A stretch of DNA of 54,659 bases, taken from positions 1-54,659 of the IMG/VR virus record IMGVR_UViG_3300033997_000276, one strand, 5' to 3'. The notes beneath the pieces were generated by a model that was given only the letters and a program-made list of their open reading frames with translations, was not told the DNA's origin and searched no databases. The translations under genes and the position numbers were made by a program. Shown one piece after another: positions 1 through 7,914 of this stretch. Source of the stretch: a virus. Numbering within the stretch: position 1 is the stretch's first letter; every line of letters starts with the position of its first letter.

Positions 1-560
1 TTTGCGCTAAACGGTCTGCTGTCGCTGGTGCTGACGATTGAATGATCACTTTGCCTTTGCCATTGGCGATCCCAGCGGCAGCGGCCGCATCAGCTTTAGC
101 TTGATCTGCGGCAGTTTGCGCCGTTGACGCTGCGCTGTTGGCCGCTGTTGCTGTCGCCTGCACCGTAGTGATTTGTGTTGCTAATGCGCTATCAGCATCC
201 GCGCGCGCTGTCTGCTCTTGCTGAATTGCCGCAGCGTTCTGTGTGGCCTTGGTATTGGCCGCATCAGCGGCGGATTGTGCAGCTGCTGCAGCGCTGGCAG
301 CATCCGTGGCCGCTTTATCGGTTACTGCAACCCATGCTGAGCCGTTCCAGCGCTTAGGTGTATTGGCGTTGTTTGTCGTGTCAATCCATAGGTTTTGCGC
401 TAAACGATCTGCAGTGGCAGGCTCGGAAGATTGAATAATCACCTTACCTTTGCCATTGGCGATACCAGCGGCTGCGGCAGCATCGGCCTTGGCTTGATCT
501 GCGGCTGTTTGCGCCGTTGAGGCGGCAGAGTTTGCCGCGGTGGCTGAGGCCTGCACAGTG
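1..560 (-). repeat. ~393-bp coding repeats of the J stalk (left-edge copies)
   Basis: Two units with period 393 bp are visible (equivalent points at 561 and 168). Each encodes an Ala-rich coiled coil plus a KGKVIIQSS...PATADRLAQ segment and a WIDTT...PKRWNGSAW segment. The last unit is cut by the window edge. A third, related copy lies at the right edge (~54250-54659). Divergence is mostly synonymous or small. Confidence 0.85.
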
Positions 561-3500
561 GTGATTTGCGATGCTAAAGCGCTATCGGCATCAGCGCGTG
601 CGGTTTGTTCTTGCTTAATTAAAGCCGCATTGCCATTGACTGTGGCTGAAATACTTATGATTTGGTTTGCCAGCGATTCATCTGCAGTGGATCTCGCCAT
701 TTGCTCTGTGATGATGGCGGCAGTGTTTTTATCAATACTGGCTGAAACCGCATCAATGCTTTTTGCTAAGGCTTCATCGGCCGCAGCTCTTGCATATTGC
801 TCAGACCAAACGCCAGCAAACACCGCAGCAGAACCCGCATTCCAGCTCATATCACCAGCAAGTGGCGGGTTTACTTGCGCAAATATACCGTCAATGCGTG
901 ATGTTTCTGCAGTCAGCTTGCCATCAATAGTTTCTATAGATGTCTCAACATTATCTACACGTACAGTCAATGCAGAAACTGCCTCGCCCAAAGAGGAGTA
1001 TTCACCTATTTTTGTCCAGTAGGCGGTATTTGTTGGCAGTGTTCCTGCAGGTACGGCTTGTTTAGCTGAGTAGAGATTCCCTTGATATTTAACCATCTGC
1101 CCGGTGAGGTAGCTGGCTGCTCCGTCCCACTCTGGTGCGCCTACAATGTCAGCGATATCTCCTTGCATTTGGTAAATTTTTTCCTGAACAAAGCCAATAT
1201 CATCTTCGATAGCAGGAATTTTTCTTACTTCTGTTTCGATAGCGGGAATTTTTCTTACTTCTGTTTCGATAGCGGGAATTTTGCTTACTTCTGTTTCGAT
1301 AGCGGGAATTTTGCTTACTTCTGTTTGAATGTCATGGATTTTATCCGTTTCAATCTTAATGATCGGGATCAGCTCAATCTCTGTTAGCAATTCTTGTCCG
1401 AGCGCTGAGGATGTGATTCGCTCACTGAAATACTCATCATATTTGGTTTGGTCGGTTGAGCTTTGGCCGTTTACAAAGTTAGACCATGGGCCCACGTTGC
1501 CAGTGCGATCAACCAATCGAGCTCTAAACCAAAAGCTAGCGCCGGCACTTAATCCTGTCATGGTGTGAGTGGCAATTGGGTAAGCAAAATCTCCTAGCTT
1601 GATCATGCCACTGTCGTTATTTTTGGGCCCGTATTCAATCTCTGTACGGAGCGTGTCCTCTGCACCTGCAGGGAACAACCAATTTAACGCAATGCCAAAC
1701 ACTAACGGCGTGGTGGTAAAAGATGCAACCGCTGGCGGTAATCCCGTTTTACCCGTGATATTGGTTAGGTCGGACGACTTAGGAACGGACGAAACGTCGA
1801 CAGAGTTGATCGCCCTCACCCGCGCAATATATTGCCCGGTGTAAACGCCACGGATATCAACCGATGTGCTGCTGGTTTTTGGCAGTTTTATCCATTCACC
1901 TGAGTCTTTACGCCATTCCACTTCATAAGCAACTGCATTTTTTGCGGTCGCCCACTGAATAGTCATAGTGGTAACAGAGAGTGTTTGCTCGGTGAATACT
2001 GACTGTGAAATGGTGACTGTTGCTGGCGCTTCTTGGGCACCGATCGGCAACTTGCTTATAGGGCGTTCTTCTAGCCGTGCGCCTGTGTCGATATAGGGGT
2101 ATTTACTTGGGTTATGCTCAACTGCGGTGATCTCGTACTCAATGCTATCGCTATTGGCTTTGGCGACACGCAGCACTCTAAATTGCTGTAGCTTTAGCTC
2201 GTCTGACTCAACCGACCATAGCAGTTGTGGCAATGGCGTTTCGCTGTATTCAGTAGTTACCGTTACCACTCGGCCATTAACGGCCTCAATGGTACGCGCC
2301 TGAGCCTTGCCGCTTGGCAAGTTAATAATCAAGCGGTCGTTAACAGCGATAGTGGCCGCACGGTCTAAGGTGACCTGCTTGCCGTTAACCGCTGAGATAC
2401 GCCCACCAATACGGCTACCTGCAATCAGTTGATCCGCTACGCCAATCACATAACCAGGTAATGGGATGCTACCATCCATACCCACTTTAAAATTAACCGC
2501 ACGGTCATTGTTATTGGTATAAATAGCCCATTTACCGCGGCGCTGCGCCTCTGATTCGCGGGTGCAACCTAAGGCGGATAATTCGACTACGTTGTCGCCA
2601 TAACGGCGCTGTAAGGCTTGATCAGATACCGAGGTAACATCGGACTCATAGGCGTTATCTGGATTATCCCAGCTGACCAAGGCGCGAGTGTATTTAACCT
2701 TTTCGCTGCTCGACGAATAGCTAAATTTGCCGTCGATCACGTTGGCATTGGTGTAGATAAAATCCATATCGCGAGGCATGTCTGCCACTGAGTACATTTG
2801 GCCGTTTGACCAGTACGTCATGCCACGGTAGATAGAGGCCAAATCGCGCAGCACTTGCCACGCCTCTGTTGCCTGCTGAATGTAGATATTGCAGATATAG
2901 CGAGGCTCCATGCCGCCTTTGCCGTCTGGCACCAGCTGATCGCAATATTGGGCAATTTGGTAAAGTTCCCATTTGTCCACCAGCGACGAATTGATCCGCT
3001 TGCCTGTGCCAAAGCGGTCGTCGAGGATAATGTCGTAACTCACCCATGCTGGATTATCGGTCCATGCGATTTTAAAGCTACCGTCCCACACGCCCGTATA
3101 TTCACGGGTAAGCGGATTGTAGTTAGTTGGTACCCGTACTTTGCGCATAAATGGTTCGCACGATACCACAGGAATATTCTGGAATTGGCTGGCATCAAAT
3201 TCCACGTACAACAATGCCGTGTTTGGGTATTTTAGCTTGCGGTCAATCACATCGGTGATCGCTGCAATTTGCATTAAATCTGCCACACGGTTGTTGTTTT
3301 GGTTTGGCGTTAAGCGGCGAATACGGATCTGCCAACTGTTACCAGCAGGTAAATCAATACGGTGGCTGCGCTCATAGGGCTGAGTGGTTTTTCCGTCCAC
3401 CGCGGTGCTTAATACGGTTTGATAGCTACCGCCATCGGTAGAGAGATCAATAGCGTACTCAATGCGATAGCCGTTTACATCGCCGTTATCAAGCTGTTGC

Positions 3501-3904
3501 TGCAGCGCTGGCCAGTGAAAGCGCACCCGAACTGCAGAGAGCAGTGAGTTTGTAATGGCTTTGGTGTATGGCTGCTCTGATTTTAACTCAATCCCTAATG
3601 CCACCTCGTTTTCAACCGATGGTAAGCCAGGAATATAGGTTTGATGTACAGAACCCGGACGAAAGTCCCAAATAACACCGGGGAAGTTTTCAGCGCCATT
3701 GGCATCGAGCAGAGGTGTGCCATCTAAAAACACATTTTGCCCGGATAATTGGCCCTCAAATTCACCTTCACCGATCGCCAGTAAAATCTTAGCTTTGGCG
3801 ATGGAGCGCAGATCATCTGGCGATTCAACCGGAGTACGCTGCTCGCTTTCGCCTGCTTTAGCGCCATGGATAACGAGTTGTTGATTTAATGCGGGAATAC
3901 CCAT
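1..3904 (-). CDS. J: Central tail-tip / host-specificity protein, lambda J-like (5' part; continues across the window edge)
   Basis: J-family proteins build the tail tip and contact the receptor. The ORF starts at ATG 3904 (MGIPALNQQ), 5 bp after the I-like stop, and runs open to base 1. Joining base 1 to base 54659 keeps the frame into the ORF ending at 53740, giving 1607 codons. The N-terminal ~640 residues resemble the J core. A fibronectin-III-like stretch covers roughly residues 645-790. A 10-residue IPAIETEV-type repeat follows (four copies of 30 bp at 1207-1326), and from about residue 1110 there are Ala-rich coiled-coil modules of ~131 residues. This explains why only fragments are open in other frames. 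Because the edge falls in a repeat, the true protein may be longer. Confidence 0.9.
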   Translation of the reverse strand, partial: MGIPALNQQLVIHGAKAGESEQRTPVESPDDLRSIAKAKILLAIGEGEFEGQLSGQNVFLDGTPLLDANGAENFPGVIWDFRPGSVHQTYIPGLPSVENEVALGIELKSEQPYTKAITNSLLSAVRVRFHWPALQQQLDNGDVNGYRIEYAIDLSTDGGSYQTVLSTAVDGKTTQPYERSHRIDLPAGNSWQIRIRRLTPNQNNNRVADLMQIAAITDVIDRKLKYPNTALLYVEFDASQFQNIPVVSCEPFMRKVRVPTNYNPLTREYTGVWDGSFKIAWTDNPAWVSYDIILDDRFGTGKRINSSLVDKWELYQIAQYCDQLVPDGKGGMEPRYICNIYIQQATEAWQVLRDLASIYRGMTYWSNGQMYSVADMPRDMDFIYTNANVIDGKFSYSSSSEKVKYTRALVSWDNPDNAYESDVTSVSDQALQRRYGDNVVELSALGCTRESEAQRRGKWAIYTNNNDRAVNFKVGMDGSIPLPGYVIGVADQLIAGSRIGGRISAVNGKQVTLDRAATIAVNDRLIINLPSGKAQARTIEAVNGRVVTVTTEYSETPLPQLLWSVESDELKLQQFRVLRVAKANSDSIEYEITAVEHNPSKYPYIDTGARLEERPISKLPIGAQEAPATVTISQSVFTEQTLSVTTMTIQWATAKNAVAYEVEWRKDSGEWIKLPKTSSTSVDIRGVYTGQYIARVRAINSVDVSSVPKSSDLTNITGKTGLPPAVASFTTTPLVFGIALNWLFPAGAEDTLRTEIEYGPKNNDSGMIKLGDFAYPIATHTMTGLSAGASFWFRARLVDRTGNVGPWSNFVNGQSSTDQTKYDEYFSERITSSALGQELLTEIELIPIIKIETDKIHDIQTEVSKIPAIETEVSKIPAIETEVRKIPAIETEVRKIPAIEDDIGFVQEKIYQMQGDIADIVGAPEWDGAASYLTGQMVKYQGNLYSAKQAVPAGTLPTNTAYWTKIGEYSSLGEAVSALTVRVDNVETSIETIDGKLTAETSRIDGIFAQVNPPLAGDMSWNAGSAAVFAGVWSEQYARAAADEALAKSIDAVSASIDKNTAAIITEQMARSTADESLANQIISISATVNGNAALIKQEQTARADADSALASQITTVQASATAANSAASTAQTAADQAKADAAAAAGIANGKGKVIIQSSEPATADRLAQNLWIDTTNNANTPKRWNGSAWVAVTDKAATDAASAAAAAQSAADAANTKATQNAAAIQQEQTARADADSALATQITTVQATATAANSAASTAQTAADQAKADAAAAAGIANGKGKVIIQSSAPATADRLAQ
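1207..1326 (-). repeat. Four tandem 30-bp repeats inside J
   Basis: Units begin at 1207, 1237, 1267 and 1297 and differ by only a few bases. They encode a repeated 10-residue IETEVSKIPA-type unit, probably an elongated stalk segment of the tail-tip protein. There are no spacers, so this is not a CRISPR array. Confidence 0.9.
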
Positions 3905-3908
3905 TTAG

Positions 3909-4544
3909 TTAAGGCTCCTGTTGATTGCCGCCGCCATTACTGCCACCCGATTGGATTGGGCGCTTAGTGGTTGCTATGTCTTCTGCATAAATACCTGCGC
4001 TAATAATGGCGCCACCAATACGGCGCTTGCCGTAACCAATACCAACAGGGTTACCCGCTGCCGTGGTATTAACCGCGCCACCAAAGGCATAGCTTGGCGC
4101 GTTCTCGTCGGCTTCCCTGCCCTTTAGTCCTTTGGCTTGGGGTGAAAGCATTTGCACCACGCCGCCAGCGACCATGGCAACACCTGGAGCCATTAGCATT
4201 TGAAGTCCGGGTATAAAAGAGGCAACAATCAAAACTGCTCCAATAATCGTCTGCAAAATTCCAGCGCGTTTGCTGCCTGTAATCACAGGCACAATCCTGA
4301 TCTCTCGAGTGCCGGCTAAATCAAATTCATCCTGTCCAGTGTTGCGGCCATTGCGAAAAATCGCATAACGCAATCCGAGCCTTGCCTGTTCTTTGATAAA
4401 TAACTCAAAGCCTTGCAGGGTATTTTTAAGGGCGCTAAACGCTTCAGTTGTGGTGCCTGTATCTAAAAATCGCTTATGCTCACGGCCAAACTTTTTAGCA
4501 AGCGATCCTGATAGTTTTATCGTGGTGAGTTGTTGTGAGTTCAT
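3909..4544 (-). CDS. I: Tail assembly protein, lambda I-like
   Basis: A protein of about 211 residues lies directly upstream of J, where lambda gene I sits. It has an N-terminal globular domain (KFGREHKRFLDTGTT), a central hydrophobic Gly/Ala-rich segment (IIGAVLIVASFIPG, then APGVAMVAGGVVQM) and a Gly-rich tail, all typical of family PF06805. I-family proteins act in tail-tip assembly and are absent or processed in virions. I chose ATG 4544 (MNSQQ) over the longer ORF start at 4577 because AGG lies ~10 nt upstream and the extra residues cross a terminator-proximal region. Confidence 0.8.
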   Translation of the reverse strand: MNSQQLTTIKLSGSLAKKFGREHKRFLDTGTTTEAFSALKNTLQGFELFIKEQARLGLRYAIFRNGRNTGQDEFDLAGTREIRIVPVITGSKRAGILQTIIGAVLIVASFIPGLQMLMAPGVAMVAGGVVQMLSPQAKGLKGREADENAPSYAFGGAVNTTAAGNPVGIGYGKRRIGGAIISAGIYAEDIATTKRPIQSGGSNGGGNQQEP

Positions 4545-4581
4545 ATTAGACCTGCTGTCATCAGCATTTTTTGGCAATAAA

Positions 4582-4610
4582 AAAGCCGCCTGATTAGGCG
4601 GCTTTAGATA
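4582..4610 (-). terminator. Intrinsic terminator downstream of the antirepressor module
   Basis: A 9-bp stem (4582-4590 with 4597-4605) with a 6-nt loop is followed on the minus strand by a run of six T. It ends transcription from the immI-like module just before tail gene I. Late transcription must read through it, which fits Q-type antitermination. Confidence 0.8.
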
Positions 4611-4664
4611 ATCTTTCTCGAAAGAGGGTTTTTCGGATTGTTATAGCAGGATAAGTCCTTTAGG

Positions 4665-5102
4665 CTAACTAGGCAAGATCGCTTTTAAGCCCCTTGCCTC
4701 AAGTTCGTTTATGCTACGTCTAACCGTTGCGGCAAAACACACACCATCACGCATATGATCAATCATCTGTGTGCCAGCGCGAGAGCCAAGCATAGTAAAC
4801 ACCTCATACAGCTTGTATTCGTCAAAGTACTTTTTCAAATAATCCATATGAGTGCAAAGCCCTTTGATATTGTGAATATCGTACTCATTTAGCAAAGGTT
4901 GTGGCGCGATTGCAGGGGCAGCAGGAATAAATTCGCCGTCTAACGGTACCCGCGCGGCAAGCGATAACGCCTCGGTAAATTGGTCTTCCGCTATTTGCTT
5001 GTAGGTGGTGCCAAAGTGAGACTTTAGCGCCGACCACATGGTAATAATCGCTTTAGCCTGCTTGTCTTTAGGTAGCGATTTACCACGGTACATGACTAAC
5101 TG
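4665..5102 (-). pseudogene. Antirepressor C-terminal part, severed by a MITE-like insertion
   Basis: This frame carries the sequence expected in the C-terminal half of phage antirepressors: KSLPKDKQAK, TMWSALKSHFGTTYKQI, then FTEALSLAARVPLDGEF. The N-terminal half ends at ...AIKQL in the ORF at 5422-5964. Removing 5103-5441 plus one 7-bp repeat joins the halves in frame (…KQL-VMYRGKS…) into a protein of ~317 residues. The spacing from EQQ to SLP then equals the family's usual 13 residues, from memory of the family. An ATG at 5093 with no obvious strong ribosome site could still give a 142-residue fragment. Confidence 0.8.
5096..5102. repeat. Target-site duplication, left copy (CTAACTG)
   Basis: Identical to 5442-5448 and directly abuts the element end at 5103. 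Confidence 0.75.
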
Positions 5103-5441
5103 AGCTGGCGACGGGATTCTGAATTTTTTTCACAAAAAGTAACTTAACCTGCTGACTCATATACATAAACCATCAACGCAAACTCAATCTCGGGTGTTAT
5201 AGCCTGAGCGAACGGCATGTGAATGTGGCCAGAGCGAGGCAATGTGGCATGTACCATTCCATACCGGCAAAACCGGCGGTTTGACAGGGTTCTGACGCTA
5301 ACAAGTAATAACCCAGAATTATTACTTGTTAGAATTACAGAATTTCAGCGGGTTCTGAACTGTATTTCAGTACGTATATACATATTACGTATTAGTACGA
5401 AATGAAAAAGCAGAAAAAAATTCAGAATCCCGTTGGACCCT
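5103..5441. mobile_element. 339-bp MITE-like element with TIRs and 7-bp target duplication
   Basis: The outer 29 bp of the two ends are inverted copies (24/29 identical), including a perfect 21-bp block at 5111-5131 versus 5413-5433. The element is flanked by CTAACTG direct repeats at 5096-5102 and 5442-5448. It holds no convincing gene. Inside is a perfect 14-bp stem with a 7-nt loop (5298-5332). It interrupts a single antirepressor gene, and precise removal restores the frame. No transposase is present, so it would have been moved in trans. I cannot assign the family. Confidence 0.8.
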
Positions 5442-5964
5442 CTAACTGCTTTATGGCTGTTTGCTGCTCTAGCGTAATTTTACCTTGCTGTGACTGGGTG
5501 GCTTTGCGCGGATTTTTGACTTCGCCTTTTGTCCAGTATTCATAAAGCACATCATCACACTCTTCTTGATACTGAATAACCCGATCGCGAATTTCAGGCT
5601 TAACCTTGTTTGGCTGGATGCTTGAAAGCCACGCTGCAAACTTACGAAAAGCCAAGCATGTCATTTCACGATTTTTACGATCAGAAGCAACCATTGTGAT
5701 TTCCACAACACTTCTAGTAAACCTTTGCTTTATCTTTGTGAACTGTGAAGCCCAGTCCAACCCCATTCCTTCAACGATAGGTTTCATTGGGACATAAGGC
5801 TCGTTGTTTATACTCACAACAAAAAGACTTGCTCCATGAAAAGGGACGTTGATTGTACGATCTGCAATTGCTAAACTTGTCATGTCAATGATTCCGCTTT
5901 GATTTGTTGATATAGAGGCCTCAACTGTTGCTGCAGTTGGGGCTTCATTCTTTATGGCGGTCAT
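5422..5964 (-). CDS. Antirepressor N-terminal part (P22_AR_N-like), truncated
   Basis: This 180-residue product starts at ATG 5964, overlapping the upstream TGA by 4 bp (ATGA). Residues ~35-150 match the P22_AR_N antirepressor domain: VPFHGASLFVVSINNEPYVPMK, GLDWASQFTKI, then FRKFAAWLSSI. P22 Ant-like proteins inactivate phage repressors. The reading frame runs 6 residues into a MITE-like element, whose end supplies the stop codon, so the native C-terminal ~143 residues are lost. Whether the fragment is active is unknown. Confidence 0.8.
   Translation of the reverse strand: MTAIKNEAPTAATVEASISTNQSGIIDMTSLAIADRTINVPFHGASLFVVSINNEPYVPMKPIVEGMGLDWASQFTKIKQRFTRSVVEITMVASDRKNREMTCLAFRKFAAWLSSIQPNKVKPEIRDRVIQYQEECDDVLYEYWTKGEVKNPRKATQSQQGKITLEQQTAIKQLEGPTGF
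5442..5448. repeat. Target-site duplication, right copy (CTAACTG)
   Basis: Identical to 5096-5102 and directly abuts the element end at 5441. It encodes the last intact residues (Q-L) of the antirepressor N-terminal part. Confidence 0.75.
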
Positions 5965-6635
5965 GCGGCCACCCCTTCACTCACTAACTTCTCACAAATC
6001 CACGCCTCACCCGCTGGGGTAAACATGGCCTGCGAAAAACCTTGGTCGGTTTGGCGTAGCTTTCCAAAGCCTTTATCAATAAACCACTGCTGAAACACTC
6101 TGCCGCGTTTAATGGCGTGGCTATAAACGTCATGTTCATCCAAAAATTTATTTAGGCGAACAGCGGACAAGTTATGCTTTTGCGCCACTTGGCTTGCATT
6201 CATTAATGTGTCACGTACCACCAGCCGATCGAAAAACTCCACTTTAGGCGCTTGTTGCTCGAGTAGCTTGGCTTGGTTAGCGGCGAGTTGCAGTGCTTCT
6301 GCAAATGAATGCGGGATCTGCGGGTAAGGCTTAGACTGCTTTGCTTCCAACTCTTGCCAGCGATCGACCAGTCTTGCGGTAAACTCAGGTGAAAGCTGGG
6401 CAACAACAATAATGCTATCGCGCTTGCCTTGCTCGCCAGAGAATACATAGTGTTTTGACTTCGAATTTTGGCTTAAGCTGTTGATATTCTCGAAAACCCC
6501 CATTGGGGGAAGTTGAATTACCCCATTTTTTGCCAAGCGTTCGATAGATTGCTTTACTTTGTCATGACGAGATCCAACTAGGTCGGATATCTCTCCACTG
6601 GTCATGGTCAATTGGTTGCCGGTGATTAATTTCAT
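5961..6635 (-). CDS. Phage regulatory protein, Rha N-domain plus KilA-C/ANT-like C-domain
   Basis: This 224-residue protein starts at ATG 6635, with a perfect AGGAGG just upstream and an ATGA overlap with the Arc-like stop. The first ~95 residues look Rha-like (GEISDLVGSRHDKVKQSIERL, then YVFSGEQGKRDSIIVVAQL). The C-terminal ~100 residues look like the phage antirepressor KilAC domain (TLMNASQVAQKHNLSAVRLN, then FTPAGEAWI). It sits between an Arc-like repressor and an antirepressor, so it is probably a second antirepressor or regulatory protein of the same circuit. Confidence 0.8.
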   Translation of the reverse strand: MKLITGNQLTMTSGEISDLVGSRHDKVKQSIERLAKNGVIQLPPMGVFENINSLSQNSKSKHYVFSGEQGKRDSIIVVAQLSPEFTARLVDRWQELEAKQSKPYPQIPHSFAEALQLAANQAKLLEQQAPKVEFFDRLVVRDTLMNASQVAQKHNLSAVRLNKFLDEHDVYSHAIKRGRVFQQWFIDKGFGKLRQTDQGFSQAMFTPAGEAWICEKLVSEGVAA

Positions 6636-6820
6636 GCGGCCTCCTGATTTTGCATAGTTGCCGCCTTTTCTTCTCTTAAGCATTTTGCAAGTCTCATCAC
6701 AATGGCAGAATTAAGAGAGATAAAGTCCATTTCTGCTTTTTGTTCAAGTTCAGCCCTCATCATTTCTGGAAGATTCAAGGTGAACCGACTTGTTTTATTT
6801 TGTTGCAGTCTGTCTTTCAT
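6632..6820 (-). CDS. Arc-like ribbon-helix-helix repressor
   Basis: A 62-residue protein with the ribbon-helix-helix signature: SRFTLNLPEMMRAELEQKA (beta strand and first helix), then SLNSAIVMRLAKCL (second helix). It is the first gene of the minus-strand regulator operon and diverges from a second RHH gene at 6947. The palindromic operators lie in between. By analogy with P22 immI it should repress the antirepressor operon, including itself. Confidence 0.85.
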   Translation of the reverse strand: MKDRLQQNKTSRFTLNLPEMMRAELEQKAEMDFISLNSAIVMRLAKCLREEKAATMQNQEAA

Positions 6821-6843
6821 TTTTAACCATCCTTAAGTCAACA

Positions 6844-6926
6844 TAGCACCAAGTTGGTACTAATACCATTTTGGCACTATTTTTTGATATGTCAAGTTGG
6901 TACTATCACCAAGTCAACGATATTTG
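6844..6926. promoter_or_regulatory. Divergent promoter/operator region between the two RHH repressors
   Basis: The half-site TTGGTACTA occurs at 6854-6862 and 6897-6905, with a variant (TTGGCACTA) at 6871-6879. Two 19-bp imperfect palindromes lie at 6844-6862 and 6861-6879, 17 bp apart, and an inverted half-site is at 6904-6912. A possible plus-strand promoter is TTGGTA (6897) with TATTTG (6921), spacer 18. Minus-strand hexamers (TTGACA at 6895-6890) lie among the operators. Assignment to Arc/Mnt-like proteins is inferred from position. Confidence 0.7.
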
Positions 6927-6946
6927 ATTATTAATGGATCGACATT

Positions 6947-7279
6947 ATGAAAGACTACCCTAGCCAAGAGATGGATAGATTCAATGTTAGGCTACCTGCT
7001 GGAATGAGGGAGGCAATTGCAGAACGCGCTAAAGCTCATGGCAGATCTATGAATTCTGAAATAGTAAAGATTCTGCAAGACACGCTTAACAGGTCTTCAT
7101 TGGAAATAGATAAGCTAAATGAGCTAGATGTTACTGAACTGCAAGAAATAGTAAAAACACAGGCAGCTATATTGCTTAAATATAACGAAACAATAAGCAA
7201 TAGTTACGACACAATTGCTGGAATAATGGATTTTCTTAATCAGAAAAAACAGGAAAAAAACCAAGCTAAAGATAAGTAG
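6947..7279 (+). CDS. Mnt-like ribbon-helix-helix repressor with C-terminal coiled coil
   Basis: A 110-residue protein. The first ~50 residues are an Arc/Mnt RHH domain (DRFNVRLPAGMREAIAERA, then SMNSEIVKILQDTL). A charged helical C-terminus follows, ending in Lys/Gln-rich sequence, as Mnt has a C-terminal oligomerisation helix. It is transcribed away from the Arc-like gene across shared operators, so it probably represses the antirepressor module during lysogeny. Confidence 0.85.
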   Translation: MKDYPSQEMDRFNVRLPAGMREAIAERAKAHGRSMNSEIVKILQDTLNRSSLEIDKLNELDVTELQEIVKTQAAILLKYNETISNSYDTIAGIMDFLNQKKQEKNQAKDK

Positions 7280-7301
7280 TAGGCCACTTTTTGGTGGCCT
7301 A
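7280..7301. terminator. Bidirectional hairpin terminator between convergent genes
   Basis: An 8-bp perfect stem (7280-7287 / 7294-7301) with a T-rich loop lies between the stop of the plus-strand Mnt-like gene and the stop of the minus-strand lipoprotein gene. Confidence 0.7.
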
Positions 7302-7309
7302 TTTAGCAA

Positions 7310-7828
7310 CTATTGAGACATGATTACTTCGGCAGTCTCACCATCTTGAAGGTAAACCCTTTTCAGCAATAACCCACCTTGCCGACTGTAGTCGCCAGTC
7401 ATCCAAGTAATTGAGGTTGTCACGTAATAAGTACCATCGGCAAGATCTTTAAACTTAAACCTACCTTCTGAATCACAAACTGTTGTTTTTGAATATTTAT
7501 CATAATCGGCTGGACGTGGTGGCATTTTCTTATTAAATATCCCCTCATCCGCCGCGAAGCCGCGCTCTGTCGTACCAAAGTATGCTAAAGCGCGTTCTGT
7601 GGCGTATGCGGTTGCAGGGACTAGCTGAACAGTCATGCCAGAGCAGGTAACTATGCCGCCACCACGCTGGCGTAGAAAAGCATTACCTTCAATGGAGTTG
7701 TTACCTTTTTCCATTAATTTTTTCGCTTCCACGGCATCAAATTGAGCGTTTAACTTTACTGTCGGTGATGCACAGCCGGCTAATGAAATAAGCACAATAG
7801 CAGCTAAACCTAATTTAAGTTTTTTCAT
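7310..7828 (-). CDS. Predicted lipoprotein, phage moron candidate
   Basis: A 172-residue protein with an N-terminal signal (MKKLKLGLAAIVLISLAG) and a lipobox LAGC, so it should be cleaved at Cys19 and lipidated. The mature part has RFKFKDLADGTYYVTTS and a short beta-rich C-terminus resembling small carboxypeptidase-regulatory-like domains. It lies between the K-like tail gene and the immI-like module and has its own ~85-bp upstream gap, the usual place for a lysogenic-conversion or superinfection-exclusion gene. Function unknown. Confidence 0.75.
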   Translation of the reverse strand: MKKLKLGLAAIVLISLAGCASPTVKLNAQFDAVEAKKLMEKGNNSIEGNAFLRQRGGGIVTCSGMTVQLVPATAYATERALAYFGTTERGFAADEGIFNKKMPPRPADYDKYSKTTVCDSEGRFKFKDLADGTYYVTTSITWMTGDYSRQGGLLLKRVYLQDGETAEVIMSQ

Positions 7829-7914
7829 TGTTTAATCCATTAATTCAATTAGTAAAATGTTATAGCTTAAACACTATGCCAACGACCTAACTCACTGTAA
7901 AGCTTTTAGCCGTT

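Noticed and set aside
1207-1326. Short direct repeats that could be read as a CRISPR array
   Set aside because: Four contiguous 30-bp units with no spacers, in frame with J; coding repeat.
5223-5405. 60-codon plus-strand frame inside the MITE-like element
   Set aside because: No good RBS, odd composition, and overlaps the central hairpin.
5111-5433. Invertible DNA segment (phase variation) bounded by the 21-bp inverted repeat
   Set aside because: A direct target duplication and the exact restoration of the gene fit an insertion; inversion would not change the gene ends since the repeat carries the stop.
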